A DNA stretch of 7,087 nt from Desulfobacterales bacterium (GCA_022361095.1 JAKSBO010000484.1:1-7087), one strand, 5' to 3'. Shown: positions 1 through 6,636, counted from the first letter of the stretch. Program-made: numbers and translations. The notes: a model not told the origin generated them from the sequence alone.

Positions 1-122
1 CGAACTCAAACCAAAATTCTAATTATTAGAGGCACCCATAAGACACTGCGCCACCGAAGACGAAACGCGAAAATCAATCCGCGCACAGTACCGGAAAATC
101 AATCGTCAAAGTGATTTACTAC

Positions 123-151
123 TTTTCGTAATTAAGTACTAACTCTATACT
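123..151 (+). promoter_or_regulatory. Possible sigma-70-type promoter of the two-component operon (weak)
   Basis: A TATACT hexamer at 146-151 matches a -10 box well. The sequence about 17 bp upstream (123-128, TTTTCG) is only a poor -35, so this is tentative. The rest of 1-232 is AT-rich non-coding DNA with no recognisable gene. It holds an 11-bp direct repeat, GAAAATCAATC, at 69-79 and 94-104 (25 bp apart). No good GG-N10-GC sigma-54 element was noticed here. Confidence 0.22.
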
Positions 152-232
152 AAGTTCACATTAAAAAGCAAACCTTTAAAAACCGGACCGTTTGCCTTCT
201 AATCCATTTTTCAATAGAATGAACACCATCAT

Positions 233-1345
233 ATGAATCCTAAAATAAAAAAAATTGTGTTTCTCGGCCTCCTGGCCATGACGGCAATAATCGGAATATT
301 GCACCACACCACGCCGGGAAATTTGATTCTTTTTCATGACACATACAGACGGATCGCCTATATTCCGATTGCCGTCGGTGCCGTCATGTACGGTTTGGGC
401 GGGGGCATGAGCCTTGCAATTTTATCCTGCCTGGCATATATCCCCCACCTTTTCATGTATCGGTTCCAGGGCTCGGTGGCCTATTACTCAGAGCTTTCCG
501 AGATTATTTTCTATCTATTTGCAGGTCTTGTGATCGGATTGATTTCAAGCCGGGAAAACAGACTCAGGGAAAAATACCGCAAAATTTCCGAACAATTACA
601 GGGGTCATATAATCGTCTCCACGATCAGTCCGTTCAATTGGTTCAAGCTGAGAAGGAATTGGGCAAGGCCAAAGAGTTGTCGGTTCTCGGGCAGTTATCC
701 GCCTCTTTGGCCCATGAAATTAAAAATCCATTGGCCGCCATTAAGGGGGCTGCAGAAATTTTGGCCGATGAGGTGAATGAAAGTAACCCCAAGTATGAAT
801 TTGTTGAAATTATGCGGTCAGAAATTACACGGCTCAACCATTCCGTAGAGAAGGTGTTGAACATTTGCAGAAGCCAAAGGGCACCAGCCGAAGATAACGA
901 TGAACCACTTGAAAAGGTGATTAACAAAGTGTGTCAAATTCTAGACCAAGGGATTAAAGAAAAGTCAATAAACCTGGTTTTGGATGAAAATCCGGAGACA
1001 GGGAATACCCCTGTGGCAGACCAGGCCATGACCCAGGTATTGATGAACATACTCATCAATGCCATGGATGCGGTGGCGGAAAACGGCCGGATTCACATTT
1101 CCCATCAAACGGCCGGCAACGCAGGCATCTGTATTGAGATCTCGGACAATGGCCCGGGCGTTCCCCCTGCAATGGCACAAGAGATATTCCACCCGTTTAA
1201 AACCTTTAAACAAGGCGGAACCGGACTGGGACTTCCCATCAGCAAACGTATTGTTGAACGGCTGGGAGGAAGCATCCGGGTCACTGCGCCGGATACGGGC
1301 GGCGCATGCTTTAAGGTTAGTCTGCCGTGTAAAAAGACGGATTAA
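233..1345 (+). CDS. Membrane sensor histidine kinase (NtrC-system type)
   Basis: This is the sensor kinase of a two-component pair and should autophosphorylate on His161, then pass the phosphate to the regulator encoded 9 bp downstream. Residues 7-26, 40-57, 58-76 and 89-106 look like four membrane helices joined by very short loops. A basic, coiled-coil-like linker follows (107-150). The H box is at 157-171 (SLAHEIKNPL, His161). The HATPase domain has an N box at 272-281 (NILINAMDAV), G1 at 305-309 (DNGPG), an F box near 319-325 and G2 at 328-334 (GGTGLGL), so all catalytic motifs are intact. No PAS, HAMP or sizeable periplasmic sensor domain is seen. The stimulus must therefore be read by the helices or short loops, where His24, His25, His35 and His72 are candidate ligands (inference). 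The ATG is the only reasonable in-frame start and keeps the first helix whole, but its ribosome binding site is poor. A metal-sensing role is inferred from the neighbours. Confidence 0.93.
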   Translation: MNPKIKKIVFLGLLAMTAIIGILHHTTPGNLILFHDTYRRIAYIPIAVGAVMYGLGGGMSLAILSCLAYIPHLFMYRFQGSVAYYSELSEIIFYLFAGLVIGLISSRENRLREKYRKISEQLQGSYNRLHDQSVQLVQAEKELGKAKELSVLGQLSASLAHEIKNPLAAIKGAAEILADEVNESNPKYEFVEIMRSEITRLNHSVEKVLNICRSQRAPAEDNDEPLEKVINKVCQILDQGIKEKSINLVLDENPETGNTPVADQAMTQVLMNILINAMDAVAENGRIHISHQTAGNAGICIEISDNGPGVPPAMAQEIFHPFKTFKQGGTGLGLPISKRIVERLGGSIRVTAPDTGGACFKVSLPCKKTD

Positions 1346-1354
1346 GGACGTGAC

Positions 1355-2704
1355 ATGAATAAGACCATTTTGTTTATTGATGACGATTCAAGTCTCAGGC
1401 GGGTGACCGAATACAACCTGACCTCCGCAGGTTTTCATGTATTGACGGCAGATTCAGGCCGGGCAGGATTGGAAATTTTTGAAGCCCGGGAACCGGATCT
1501 TGTGGTTTCCGATGTCAAACTCGGCGATATAAATGGTTTAGATTTGCTGGAAAAAGTTAAAACCACCTCACCGGATATACCGGTGATTATTATTACGGCC
1601 TTTGGTTCAATAGAGATGGCTGTTAAAGCGATGAACAACGGTGCCTTTAATTTCATTACCAAACCCTTTGACAGGGAAACCCTGATTCGATCCTGCGAAA
1701 AGGCCCTGGAGCTCAGGGGCCTGCGTTCAAGAACCCGGATACTGACCCACGAGGTAAACCGGCTTACCGGCACTGAAGGCATCATATCTGCCAGCCCGGT
1801 AATGAAAGAATTATTAGACACCGCCTCCCGTGCGGCCGGCAGCGAGGCCACTGTGCTTATCTCTGGGGAATCGGGTACGGGAAAAGAGGTGCTTGCGCGG
1901 TTGATTCATCAGAACAGCCCAAGAAACCACGGCCCGATGGTTGCCGTCAATTGTGCGGCAATTCCGTCCACATTGCTGGAATCCGAGTTGTTCGGCCATG
2001 TCCGGGGCGCCTTTACCGGCGCGGTAAGGGACCGGAAAGGACATTTTAGGACGGCATCCGGGGGAACGCTGTTTTTAGATGAAATCGGAGACCTGGCCAT
2101 GGATGTCCAGGTGAAACTGCTCCGGGCAATCCAGGAACGCCAAATCCAACCGGTTGGCGCGGAAAAACCCCAGGATGTGGACATTCGAATCATTGCAGCG
2201 ACCAATCTTGATCTCCGGGAACGAATCTTACGGGGAGAATTCAGAAAAGACTTGTTTTATCGGCTCAGTGTGATTCCTCTGTTTATCCCCCCGCTGCGGG
2301 AGCGGCCCGAGGATATCCCGGCTTTGGCCGCTCATTTTCTAAAAAAATTTAACGCCCCTGCAGATGTTAAATTTCACGAAGATGCCCTTGCCGCCATGAA
2401 GTCTTACGCCTGGCCCGGCAATATCAGGGAGATGCAAAATATTGTGGAGCGGTGCATCATTCTGAAAAAAGGTACCGTTATTCACCTGGATGACCTGGAT
2501 CTGCCGGGACAGGACACTTTGCCGGACGGATTAAATCCCCTGATACCGGATGAGGGCATTTCTTTGGAAGAGGTTGAAAAAGCCTACATCGTCAACGCGC
2601 TTAAAAAGGCAGACCAGAATCGTTCAAAAGCTGCCCGGCTGCTTAAAATTCCCAGACATATATTACTTTACCGTCTCGAAAAATACGGATTAACCTCAAA
2701 CTGA
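1355..2704 (+). CDS. Sigma-54-dependent response regulator, NtrC family
   Basis: This is an activator of sigma-54 RNA polymerase, controlled by phosphorylation. The receiver domain (about 1-120) has the acidic pocket Asp9-Asp11, phospho-acceptor Asp53, Thr81 and Lys103. The AAA+ domain (about 143-372) has Walker A GESGTGKE at 171-178, the sigma-54 contact loop GAFTGA at 218-223, Walker B GGTLFLDEIGD at 236-246, AATN at 281-284 and WPGNIRE at 353-359. The C-terminus (about 404-446) is a Fis-type helix-turn-helix (NRSKAARLLKIPRHILLYRL). Length and domain order are normal for the NtrC/ZraR/AtoC group, and no key residue is missing. It follows the kinase gene by 9 bp with an AAGGA ribosome binding site at 1344-1348, so the two are co-transcribed. 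A sigma-54-type promoter lies in the next intergenic region, which makes the downstream efflux operon its likely target (inference). The exact ortholog is not identifiable by eye. Confidence 0.96.
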   Translation: MNKTILFIDDDSSLRRVTEYNLTSAGFHVLTADSGRAGLEIFEAREPDLVVSDVKLGDINGLDLLEKVKTTSPDIPVIIITAFGSIEMAVKAMNNGAFNFITKPFDRETLIRSCEKALELRGLRSRTRILTHEVNRLTGTEGIISASPVMKELLDTASRAAGSEATVLISGESGTGKEVLARLIHQNSPRNHGPMVAVNCAAIPSTLLESELFGHVRGAFTGAVRDRKGHFRTASGGTLFLDEIGDLAMDVQVKLLRAIQERQIQPVGAEKPQDVDIRIIAATNLDLRERILRGEFRKDLFYRLSVIPLFIPPLRERPEDIPALAAHFLKKFNAPADVKFHEDALAAMKSYAWPGNIREMQNIVERCIILKKGTVIHLDDLDLPGQDTLPDGLNPLIPDEGISLEEVEKAYIVNALKKADQNRSKAARLLKIPRHILLYRLEKYGLTSN

Positions 2705-2727
2705 CCGGATTTTAAGGCTCATAATTG

Positions 2728-2825
2728 GAATAACAGCCACGGGCTGAGCTGACAGATCAACTGCCAGGCTCAGCCCACAACAAAGTTTGAAATGTCTTAG
2801 TAAGTTACACAGACTTTCTTATAAA
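2728..2825. repeat. 98-bp structured intergenic repeat, copy 1
   Basis: This matches 2983-3080 without gaps at 87 of 98 positions, including 37 identical bases in a row (2756-2792). It can fold into two stem-loops. The first is a perfect 9-bp stem, GGGCTGAGC at 2741-2749 with GCTCAGCCC at 2768-2776. The second is an 8-bp stem with one G-U pair, AAAGTTTG at 2782-2789 with CAGACTTT at 2810-2817. An alternative short hairpin, CAGCC/GGCTG (2734-2738 with 2742-2746), would compete with the first stem. It begins 23 bp after the regulator stop codon. No U-tract follows the first stem, so it is not a standard terminator. It could be a dispersed repeat family, an RNA element or a tandem protein-binding region; the family is not recognised. 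Confidence 0.9.
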
Positions 2826-2918
2826 AAACATTCCAAAATTTTGTCGGTTAAAATACTCTGACGGCAGGTCCTGTAAGTTTTCTTTTTTTGTAAGATCAGA
2901 TCTTTGGGCGTGAATAAT

Positions 2919-2940
2919 ATTCTGCAACTCATTGTAGAAT
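2919..2940. promoter_or_regulatory. Imperfect palindrome, possible activator binding site
   Basis: ATTCTGCA and TGTAGAAT are inverted around a 6-bp centre (2927-2932), with a single imperfect position. Its centre lies about 208 bp upstream of the -24 GG. That is farther than most, but within the range used by upstream activator sites of NtrC-type regulators. Assignment to this regulator is inference, and the hairpin-forming palindromes in the two repeats are competing candidates. Confidence 0.3.
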
Positions 2941-2982
2941 ACTCTGCAGTTTCAACCGAAAGAAAGAAATTCACTTCGCATA

Positions 2983-3080
2983 GAATCACAGCCATGGGCT
3001 GACCTGGCATATCAACTGCCAGGCTCAGCCCACAACAAAGTTTGAAAGATCTTAATAGCTTACACAGACTTTCATATAAA
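2983..3080. repeat. 98-bp structured intergenic repeat, copy 2
   Basis: This is the second copy of the element at 2728-2825, offset by exactly 255 bp. Its first hairpin is longer than in copy 1. Positions 2996-3009 pair with 3017-3031 as two 7-bp stems with one bulged C (3024) and a 7-nt loop (3010-3016). The second stem, AAAGTTTG at 3037-3044 with CAGACTTT at 3065-3072, is kept unchanged. Of the 11 differences from copy 1, five fall in the loop of the second hairpin, while the right arm of the first hairpin is identical. It ends 55 bp before the sigma-54 promoter, and the centre of its palindrome is near -148 from the predicted transcription start, a typical distance for an upstream activator site. 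Confidence 0.9.
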
Positions 3081-3135
3081 CCCATATGCACTGTAACGGC
3101 GGGGTCATGCTGGTGATGTAAAAAAAATCGGCTGA

Positions 3136-3151
3136 TGGTCATGTTTTTGCA
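3136..3151 (+). promoter_or_regulatory. Sigma-54 (-24/-12) promoter of the efflux operon
   Basis: TGGTCATGTTTTTGCA has the invariant GG (3137-3138) and GC (3149-3150) separated by exactly 10 bp, and matches the family consensus TGGCAC-N5-TTGCA at most positions. The predicted start of transcription is near 3162, leaving a leader of about 50 nt before the ATG at 3214. The gene just upstream encodes a sigma-54 activator with an intact GAFTGA loop, which supports the reading. The promoter would drive the whole 3214-7087+ gene set. Confidence 0.8.
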
Positions 3152-3213
3152 TTTTGTGTTTGGAAACAGGGAATTGATATCCCACCCGACACTAAACCAA
3201 TTGGAGAACAATC

Positions 3214-3705
3214 ATGAACAAATTAAAATTAACCGCTTTTCTGGCAATTGTTGCCCTTATCTTTACTTTCCAGGTGTATGCCGCATCCCATGATGACGCC
3301 CATGGCGCAATGGATCATTCGGCCCACCAGCATCAGGATGAACATGGGGACCACGGATTCGGCATGAAAATCCATACCACAGTCCAGGACGGATACGCCA
3401 TTGAGTACCGGCTCATCAACATGAAAGAAAAAATGAAAAACATGCCCCAAATCAAAGATACCCACCATTTGATGGTCTTTGTCAAAGATCCCCATGGGGC
3501 CTATGTGAAAAACGCAAAAGTGGGCTATCTCATTGAAGAAAAGGATTCAGGCCGGACCCAGAAAAAAATGGCCATGGCCATGAACCAAGGCTTTGGTGCG
3601 GATGTCACCCTGAACCCGGGCCATCATTACCAGATAAAAACCAAGATGATGGCAGGGAAAAAAGTATTGATTAACGTGTTTAAATATATGGGAGGCGACC
3701 ACTAA
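3214..3705 (+). CDS. Secreted His/Met-rich small protein, probable periplasmic metal-binding protein
   Basis: This is a 163-residue protein with a clear Sec signal peptide (basic n-region, hydrophobic 7-22, likely cleavage near VYA at 21-23). The mature N-terminus is very rich in His and acidic residues: eight His between 26 and 54 (26, 30, 35, 38, 40, 44, 47, 54). The remainder looks like a compact beta-rich domain, with further His pairs at 84-85 and 137-138. Met clusters lie at 70/74/77, 119/121/123 and 145-146. There are no cysteines. Such His and Met sets suit Cu(II) and Cu(I)/Ag(I) binding, so a periplasmic chaperone or buffer that feeds the pump is likely (inference). It is not CusF by length or motif, and I do not recognise a named family. 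It is the first gene after the sigma-54 promoter, has a good GGAG ribosome binding site at 3203-3206, and lies 16 bp before the next gene. Confidence 0.88.
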   Translation: MNKLKLTAFLAIVALIFTFQVYAASHDDAHGAMDHSAHQHQDEHGDHGFGMKIHTTVQDGYAIEYRLINMKEKMKNMPQIKDTHHLMVFVKDPHGAYVKNAKVGYLIEEKDSGRTQKKMAMAMNQGFGADVTLNPGHHYQIKTKMMAGKKVLINVFKYMGGDH

Positions 3706-3721
3706 CAGGCCGAAATCTCTT

Positions 3722-5098
3722 ATGCGACCCAGACTTTTGGTTTCAATGGTAATCTTAATATTCGCCGTACAGCCCCTGTGGGCGTCTGATGATCATCAGG
3801 GCCGGTATACACTTGAAGCTCATGATATTGGGCAAAGTGCAAAGCTTCAGGATCTCATAGACGTTGCCCGGAATCAGAACACGGCCATTGCATCTGCCCG
3901 GGCAACCTGGAAAGCCGGTCTTGAAAACATCCGGATAGCAGGCGCCCTCCCCGATCCCCAGGCTTCAGTCACCTGGTTTCCCGCGCCCATTGAAACCCGT
4001 CTGGGGCCCCAGGACTGGAATGCCATGCTTTCCCAGCAGATCCCCTTTCCCAAAAAACTGACCGCAAAAAAAGAGATTGCAAGTATCGAAGTTGCCCTGG
4101 CCCAGCTTAAAACCGATGAAGTGTTTCGAAAAGTTGTGGCTGATGTCAAAACCGCATTTTACGAACTGATCTATATCAGGAAAGCCGGGGAAATTGCAGA
4201 AAAAAATATGGCCCTGTTAAATCAGTTCCGGGAGATGGCCCAAAGCACCTATGGCCAGAACAGAGCCGTATTTGCAGAGGTGGTGAAAGCCCAGGCCCAG
4301 GCGGGTCAGGTTCAGTATGACCGGATGCTGCTCCAGGACCTGGAAGAGACCCAGGTGACGGTTCTCAACGGATTGTTAAACCGCCCTCCGCAAACCCCTA
4401 TCGGTACCCTCATGGCACCAGAGGAAGGTTGGGAACTTCCCAGGCTTGAACTGCTTTTTCAAACAGCCAGGACCCGGCGTGAGGTGATTGCCATGGCAGA
4501 TAAAGCCATTCAAAAAGCCCAAAAGGAAGAAAAACTTGCCGGGTATGCAAAATACCCGGATTTTAAACTGGGTGTCACCTGGTCCGGCATCGGTAACCCG
4601 GATGTCCCATCCCCGCCTGATGATGCCGGCGACGATGCTTTTGGTATCCAGTTCGGGGTAACCATTCCGTTATGGTACGGCAAAAACAAGGCAAAACAGC
4701 TTAAGGCCCTGGCCATGATTCAGGCAAAGGCTGCGCAAAAACAGGAGATGGTCAATCAGACCCAAACCCGCATCCGTACACTTTATTACAAGGTCAGAAA
4801 TGCAATTCGCCAGGAAGAACTGTACAAAAACGACCTGCTTCCCCAGGCATTGAGAGCCCTTGACGTGTCGGAAACATGGTTCCGTGAAGGCCAGGGGCCT
4901 TTCAGCGATATCCTGGAAAGCCAGGCAGCCGTCTACAACTTCCAGTTGTCCCTGGCAAGGGCCCGGTCCGACAAGGGTAAATACATGGCTGCACTTGAGC
5001 CCCTGGTCGGGGCCGCCATGTCGGAACTCAATCAAAAGGATTTGGAAAATGCTGATCCCCATAGAACCGGGGCTGGGAGCAAGGAGGCTGCACAATGA
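3722..5098 (+). CDS. TolC/CusC-family outer membrane efflux protein (first of two)
   Basis: This is a probable outer membrane channel of a tripartite RND metal efflux pump. A signal peptide covers about 1-21 (cleavage near PLWA). The mature part shows the repeated two-half plan of outer membrane factors. The first half has helices from about 40-75, then GALPDPQ (74-80) and QQIPFPKKL (105-113), typical of CzcC/CusC-type proteins, then long helices (115-220). The second half has a beta segment with GVTIPLWYGKNKAK (312-325), then long helices ending with EGQGPFSDILESQ (389-401). There is no cysteine, so it is not a lipoprotein like E. coli CusC. The 458-residue length is normal. The start was chosen because residues 1-4 supply the basic n-region of the signal peptide. 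No strong ribosome binding site precedes it (a purine stretch at 3691-3697 is too distant), so translation may depend on coupling to the gene before. It overlaps the next gene by 4 bp (ATGA). Confidence 0.93.
   Translation: MRPRLLVSMVILIFAVQPLWASDDHQGRYTLEAHDIGQSAKLQDLIDVARNQNTAIASARATWKAGLENIRIAGALPDPQASVTWFPAPIETRLGPQDWNAMLSQQIPFPKKLTAKKEIASIEVALAQLKTDEVFRKVVADVKTAFYELIYIRKAGEIAEKNMALLNQFREMAQSTYGQNRAVFAEVVKAQAQAGQVQYDRMLLQDLEETQVTVLNGLLNRPPQTPIGTLMAPEEGWELPRLELLFQTARTRREVIAMADKAIQKAQKEEKLAGYAKYPDFKLGVTWSGIGNPDVPSPPDDAGDDAFGIQFGVTIPLWYGKNKAKQLKALAMIQAKAAQKQEMVNQTQTRIRTLYYKVRNAIRQEELYKNDLLPQALRALDVSETWFREGQGPFSDILESQAAVYNFQLSLARARSDKGKYMAALEPLVGAAMSELNQKDLENADPHRTGAGSKEAAQ
5081..5087 (+). 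promoter_or_regulatory. Strong ribosome binding site within the preceding gene
   Basis: AAGGAGG lies 7 nt before the ATG at 5095, inside the last codons of the preceding gene. It fixes the start of the second outer-membrane-factor gene at the ATGA overlap. Confidence 0.8.
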
Positions 5099-6627
5099 AA
5101 TACATCTATTCCATGGGTATGGTGCTGCTCCTGGTGTTTACCGCAAATTCCGGCTATTGCAAATATACGGAACGGGTAACAGACTGGGAAAACTGGTCCC
5201 CGCCGGCCTATTTTACCCATGACACCGTCAATCAGAACCCAGTGGAAGAGGAGCGCCAACAGCATAAGGGTAAAACACCGCCCAGTCCGCTAAACTCCGG
5301 CCACCGGATTTGGCGGTCCAAAGCTTCCGGGCTTCTCAATCAGGGTCAGTTTATTCATCCGGCCCCTGATTCAAAACAACAGCCGCAGTGGACAATTGAC
5401 TCTGCCCAAAATACGATTCAGTCAATTCTATCACTGCAGGATCTTGAACGCATCAGCCTGGGCCGAAACCCAAAAATCCTTGCAGCCAGGGCCGCTTTCC
5501 AGGCAGAGCTGGAAGGGTTTGGCCAGGTTGCGGATCTCAATGCCGTTCTCAGCCGTTACGCCACGTTTATCCGGGGCATCATGACAGGGGTGGGTCCCAT
5601 GAATGGCAAAGCCGGTAATTCCAACCCCTTTCCTTTCCCAGGGCAAAATTCCCTGAAAACCAGGGTTATTATGGAAAATGCAGCCATGGCGGCCCTGGAT
5701 TATCAAATCAACGCCAAAGAGACAGTCACTGCGGTCAAAAAGGCCTATTGGGATTTAGCCCTGATCCATGAAAAGCTTAATATACTGGGAGAAACCCTTC
5801 GGCTCTACCAACATCTGCACCATACCGCATCCACCATGTATGAAACCGGAAAAACCAGTTACCAGGATGTGATTCAAATCTCCATAAAAACTAAAATACT
5901 AAACAATCAAATCATCACCCTGAAACAGGGGAAAAAAGCGGCGCAGATAAAAATCCTGGCCCTTCTGGACTTGCCGGCCAACGCCAAAGTGGGACGCCCC
6001 GCCCCAGGTTCACCTGAACTGAGCCTGCCCAAAGCCGGCCGTCTCATTGACCTCGCTTTGGCGCAGCGTCAAGAGATCCTGAAAATGGAACACGCCATAA
6101 AAAAAATGGAACTGATGATTGAGATGTCCGAAGAGATGGTCCTGCCGTCCCGTGACATGGGGTTGTCAAACAATGCGATGGATCAGATCAACACCACAGG
6201 TACCTGGGCTAAAAAAAAGGCGTTTGCAGACCAGGGACCGTCTGCATCCATGGGGGCCGGAAAACCCAAAACCCCCTGGTTCGGCACCACAGCTTCCTGG
6301 CTCGCCCAGACCCGGAAAAAACTTGCCGCATTGCGGCACCAGCGCCGGAACCTTGCGCTTGAGACCCAATCTGCGGTTCAGTCCGGGTGGGTCCGCCTGG
6401 ACAATGCCGTCAGAACCTTTCGCCTCTATGCCGATGCCGTTGTCGACATGTCTGCTTCGGCCCTGGATGTCTCCACAAAAGAATATGAATCCGGGCGCAT
6501 CTCCTTTGCCGAAACCGCCGCTGCTTATGACAACTGGCTTAACGCCAGGCTTTCACGGGCCAACGCTGCCAAAGATGCAGGCGTATTTCGTTCCGACTTG
6601 GAAAGGATTGTCGGATTCACATTCTAA
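5095..6627 (+). CDS. Divergent TolC-family outer membrane protein with N-terminal extension (second of two)
   Basis: This is a 510-residue secreted protein with a signal peptide over about 1-22. The SGYC stretch at 19-22 does not fit a lipobox. Residues 23-110 are a Pro/Gln/His-containing extension with low predicted structure. The outer membrane factor fold then begins with a recognisable first-helix motif (SLQDLERISLGRNPKILAAR, 113-132). Segments typical of the family follow: NPFPFPGQ (177-184), a long helix from about 190, YETGKTSYQDVIQ (249-261) and YESGRISFAETAAAYDNW (464-481). The usual second-half beta hairpin of the IPLW type is not visible. In its place, 345-400 is a Met/Gly/Pro/Ser-rich stretch. 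It could be a second channel subunit, a partner for a different pump, or a protein that has lost the channel role. The ATGA overlap and strong ribosome binding site suggest production coupled to the first outer membrane factor. The adaptor gene begins 22 bp downstream. Family assignment is secure, exact role is not. Confidence 0.86.
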   Translation: MKYIYSMGMVLLLVFTANSGYCKYTERVTDWENWSPPAYFTHDTVNQNPVEEERQQHKGKTPPSPLNSGHRIWRSKASGLLNQGQFIHPAPDSKQQPQWTIDSAQNTIQSILSLQDLERISLGRNPKILAARAAFQAELEGFGQVADLNAVLSRYATFIRGIMTGVGPMNGKAGNSNPFPFPGQNSLKTRVIMENAAMAALDYQINAKETVTAVKKAYWDLALIHEKLNILGETLRLYQHLHHTASTMYETGKTSYQDVIQISIKTKILNNQIITLKQGKKAAQIKILALLDLPANAKVGRPAPGSPELSLPKAGRLIDLALAQRQEILKMEHAIKKMELMIEMSEEMVLPSRDMGLSNNAMDQINTTGTWAKKKAFADQGPSASMGAGKPKTPWFGTTASWLAQTRKKLAALRHQRRNLALETQSAVQSGWVRLDNAVRTFRLYADAVVDMSASALDVSTKEYESGRISFAETAAAYDNWLNARLSRANAAKDAGVFRSDLERIVGFTF

Positions 6628-6636
6628 ATACGATTC

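Larger units (their letters stand above)
2705..3213. other. Non-coding control region between regulator and efflux operon
   Basis: These 509 bp hold no convincing gene on either strand. In order they contain repeat copy 1 (2728-2825), an AT-rich spacer with a T-rich tract (2877-2889), an imperfect palindrome (2919-2940), repeat copy 2 (2983-3080), a sigma-54 promoter (3136-3151) and a ribosome binding site (GGAG at 3203-3206). A 9-bp direct repeat AATACTCTG occurs at 2852-2860 and 2938-2946. A 7-bp direct repeat GGTCATG occurs at 3103-3109 and 3137-3143, the second copy inside the promoter. No clear rho-independent terminator separates the regulator genes from the efflux operon, so some read-through is possible. 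Confidence 0.8.

Noticed and set aside
2741..2776. Rho-independent terminator after the response regulator
   Set aside because: The GC-rich stem is good, but it is followed by an A/C-rich stretch, not by a U-tract. The same stem recurs in copy 2 just before the efflux promoter, which points to a repeat element.
2877..2889. T-rich tract as a terminator tail
   Set aside because: No stable inverted repeat lies directly upstream of it.
2728..3080. Mobile element or CRISPR explanation for the repeats
   Set aside because: There are only two copies, no transposase, no terminal inverted repeats around the 157-bp spacer and no obvious target-site duplication. Repeat and spacer lengths do not fit a CRISPR array.
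2819..3211. Open frame of 130 codons on the - strand across the control region
   Set aside because: It runs through repeat copy 2 and the sigma-54 promoter, has no recognisable domain and a low-complexity, Cys/Ser/Leu-mixed composition, and shows no supporting ribosome binding site. The non-coding signals on the + strand explain this region better.
4670..5095. Open frame of 141 codons on the - strand inside the first outer-membrane-factor gene
   Set aside because: It lies wholly inside a well-supported TolC-family coding region and its product resembles no family. It is an antisense shadow, like the shorter - strand frames within the kinase, regulator and adaptor genes.
5095..5163. Lipoprotein signal on the second TolC-like protein (Cys22)
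   Set aside because: The residues before the Cys (Ser-Gly-Tyr) do not fit the lipobox, which needs a small residue just before Cys and usually Leu at -3.
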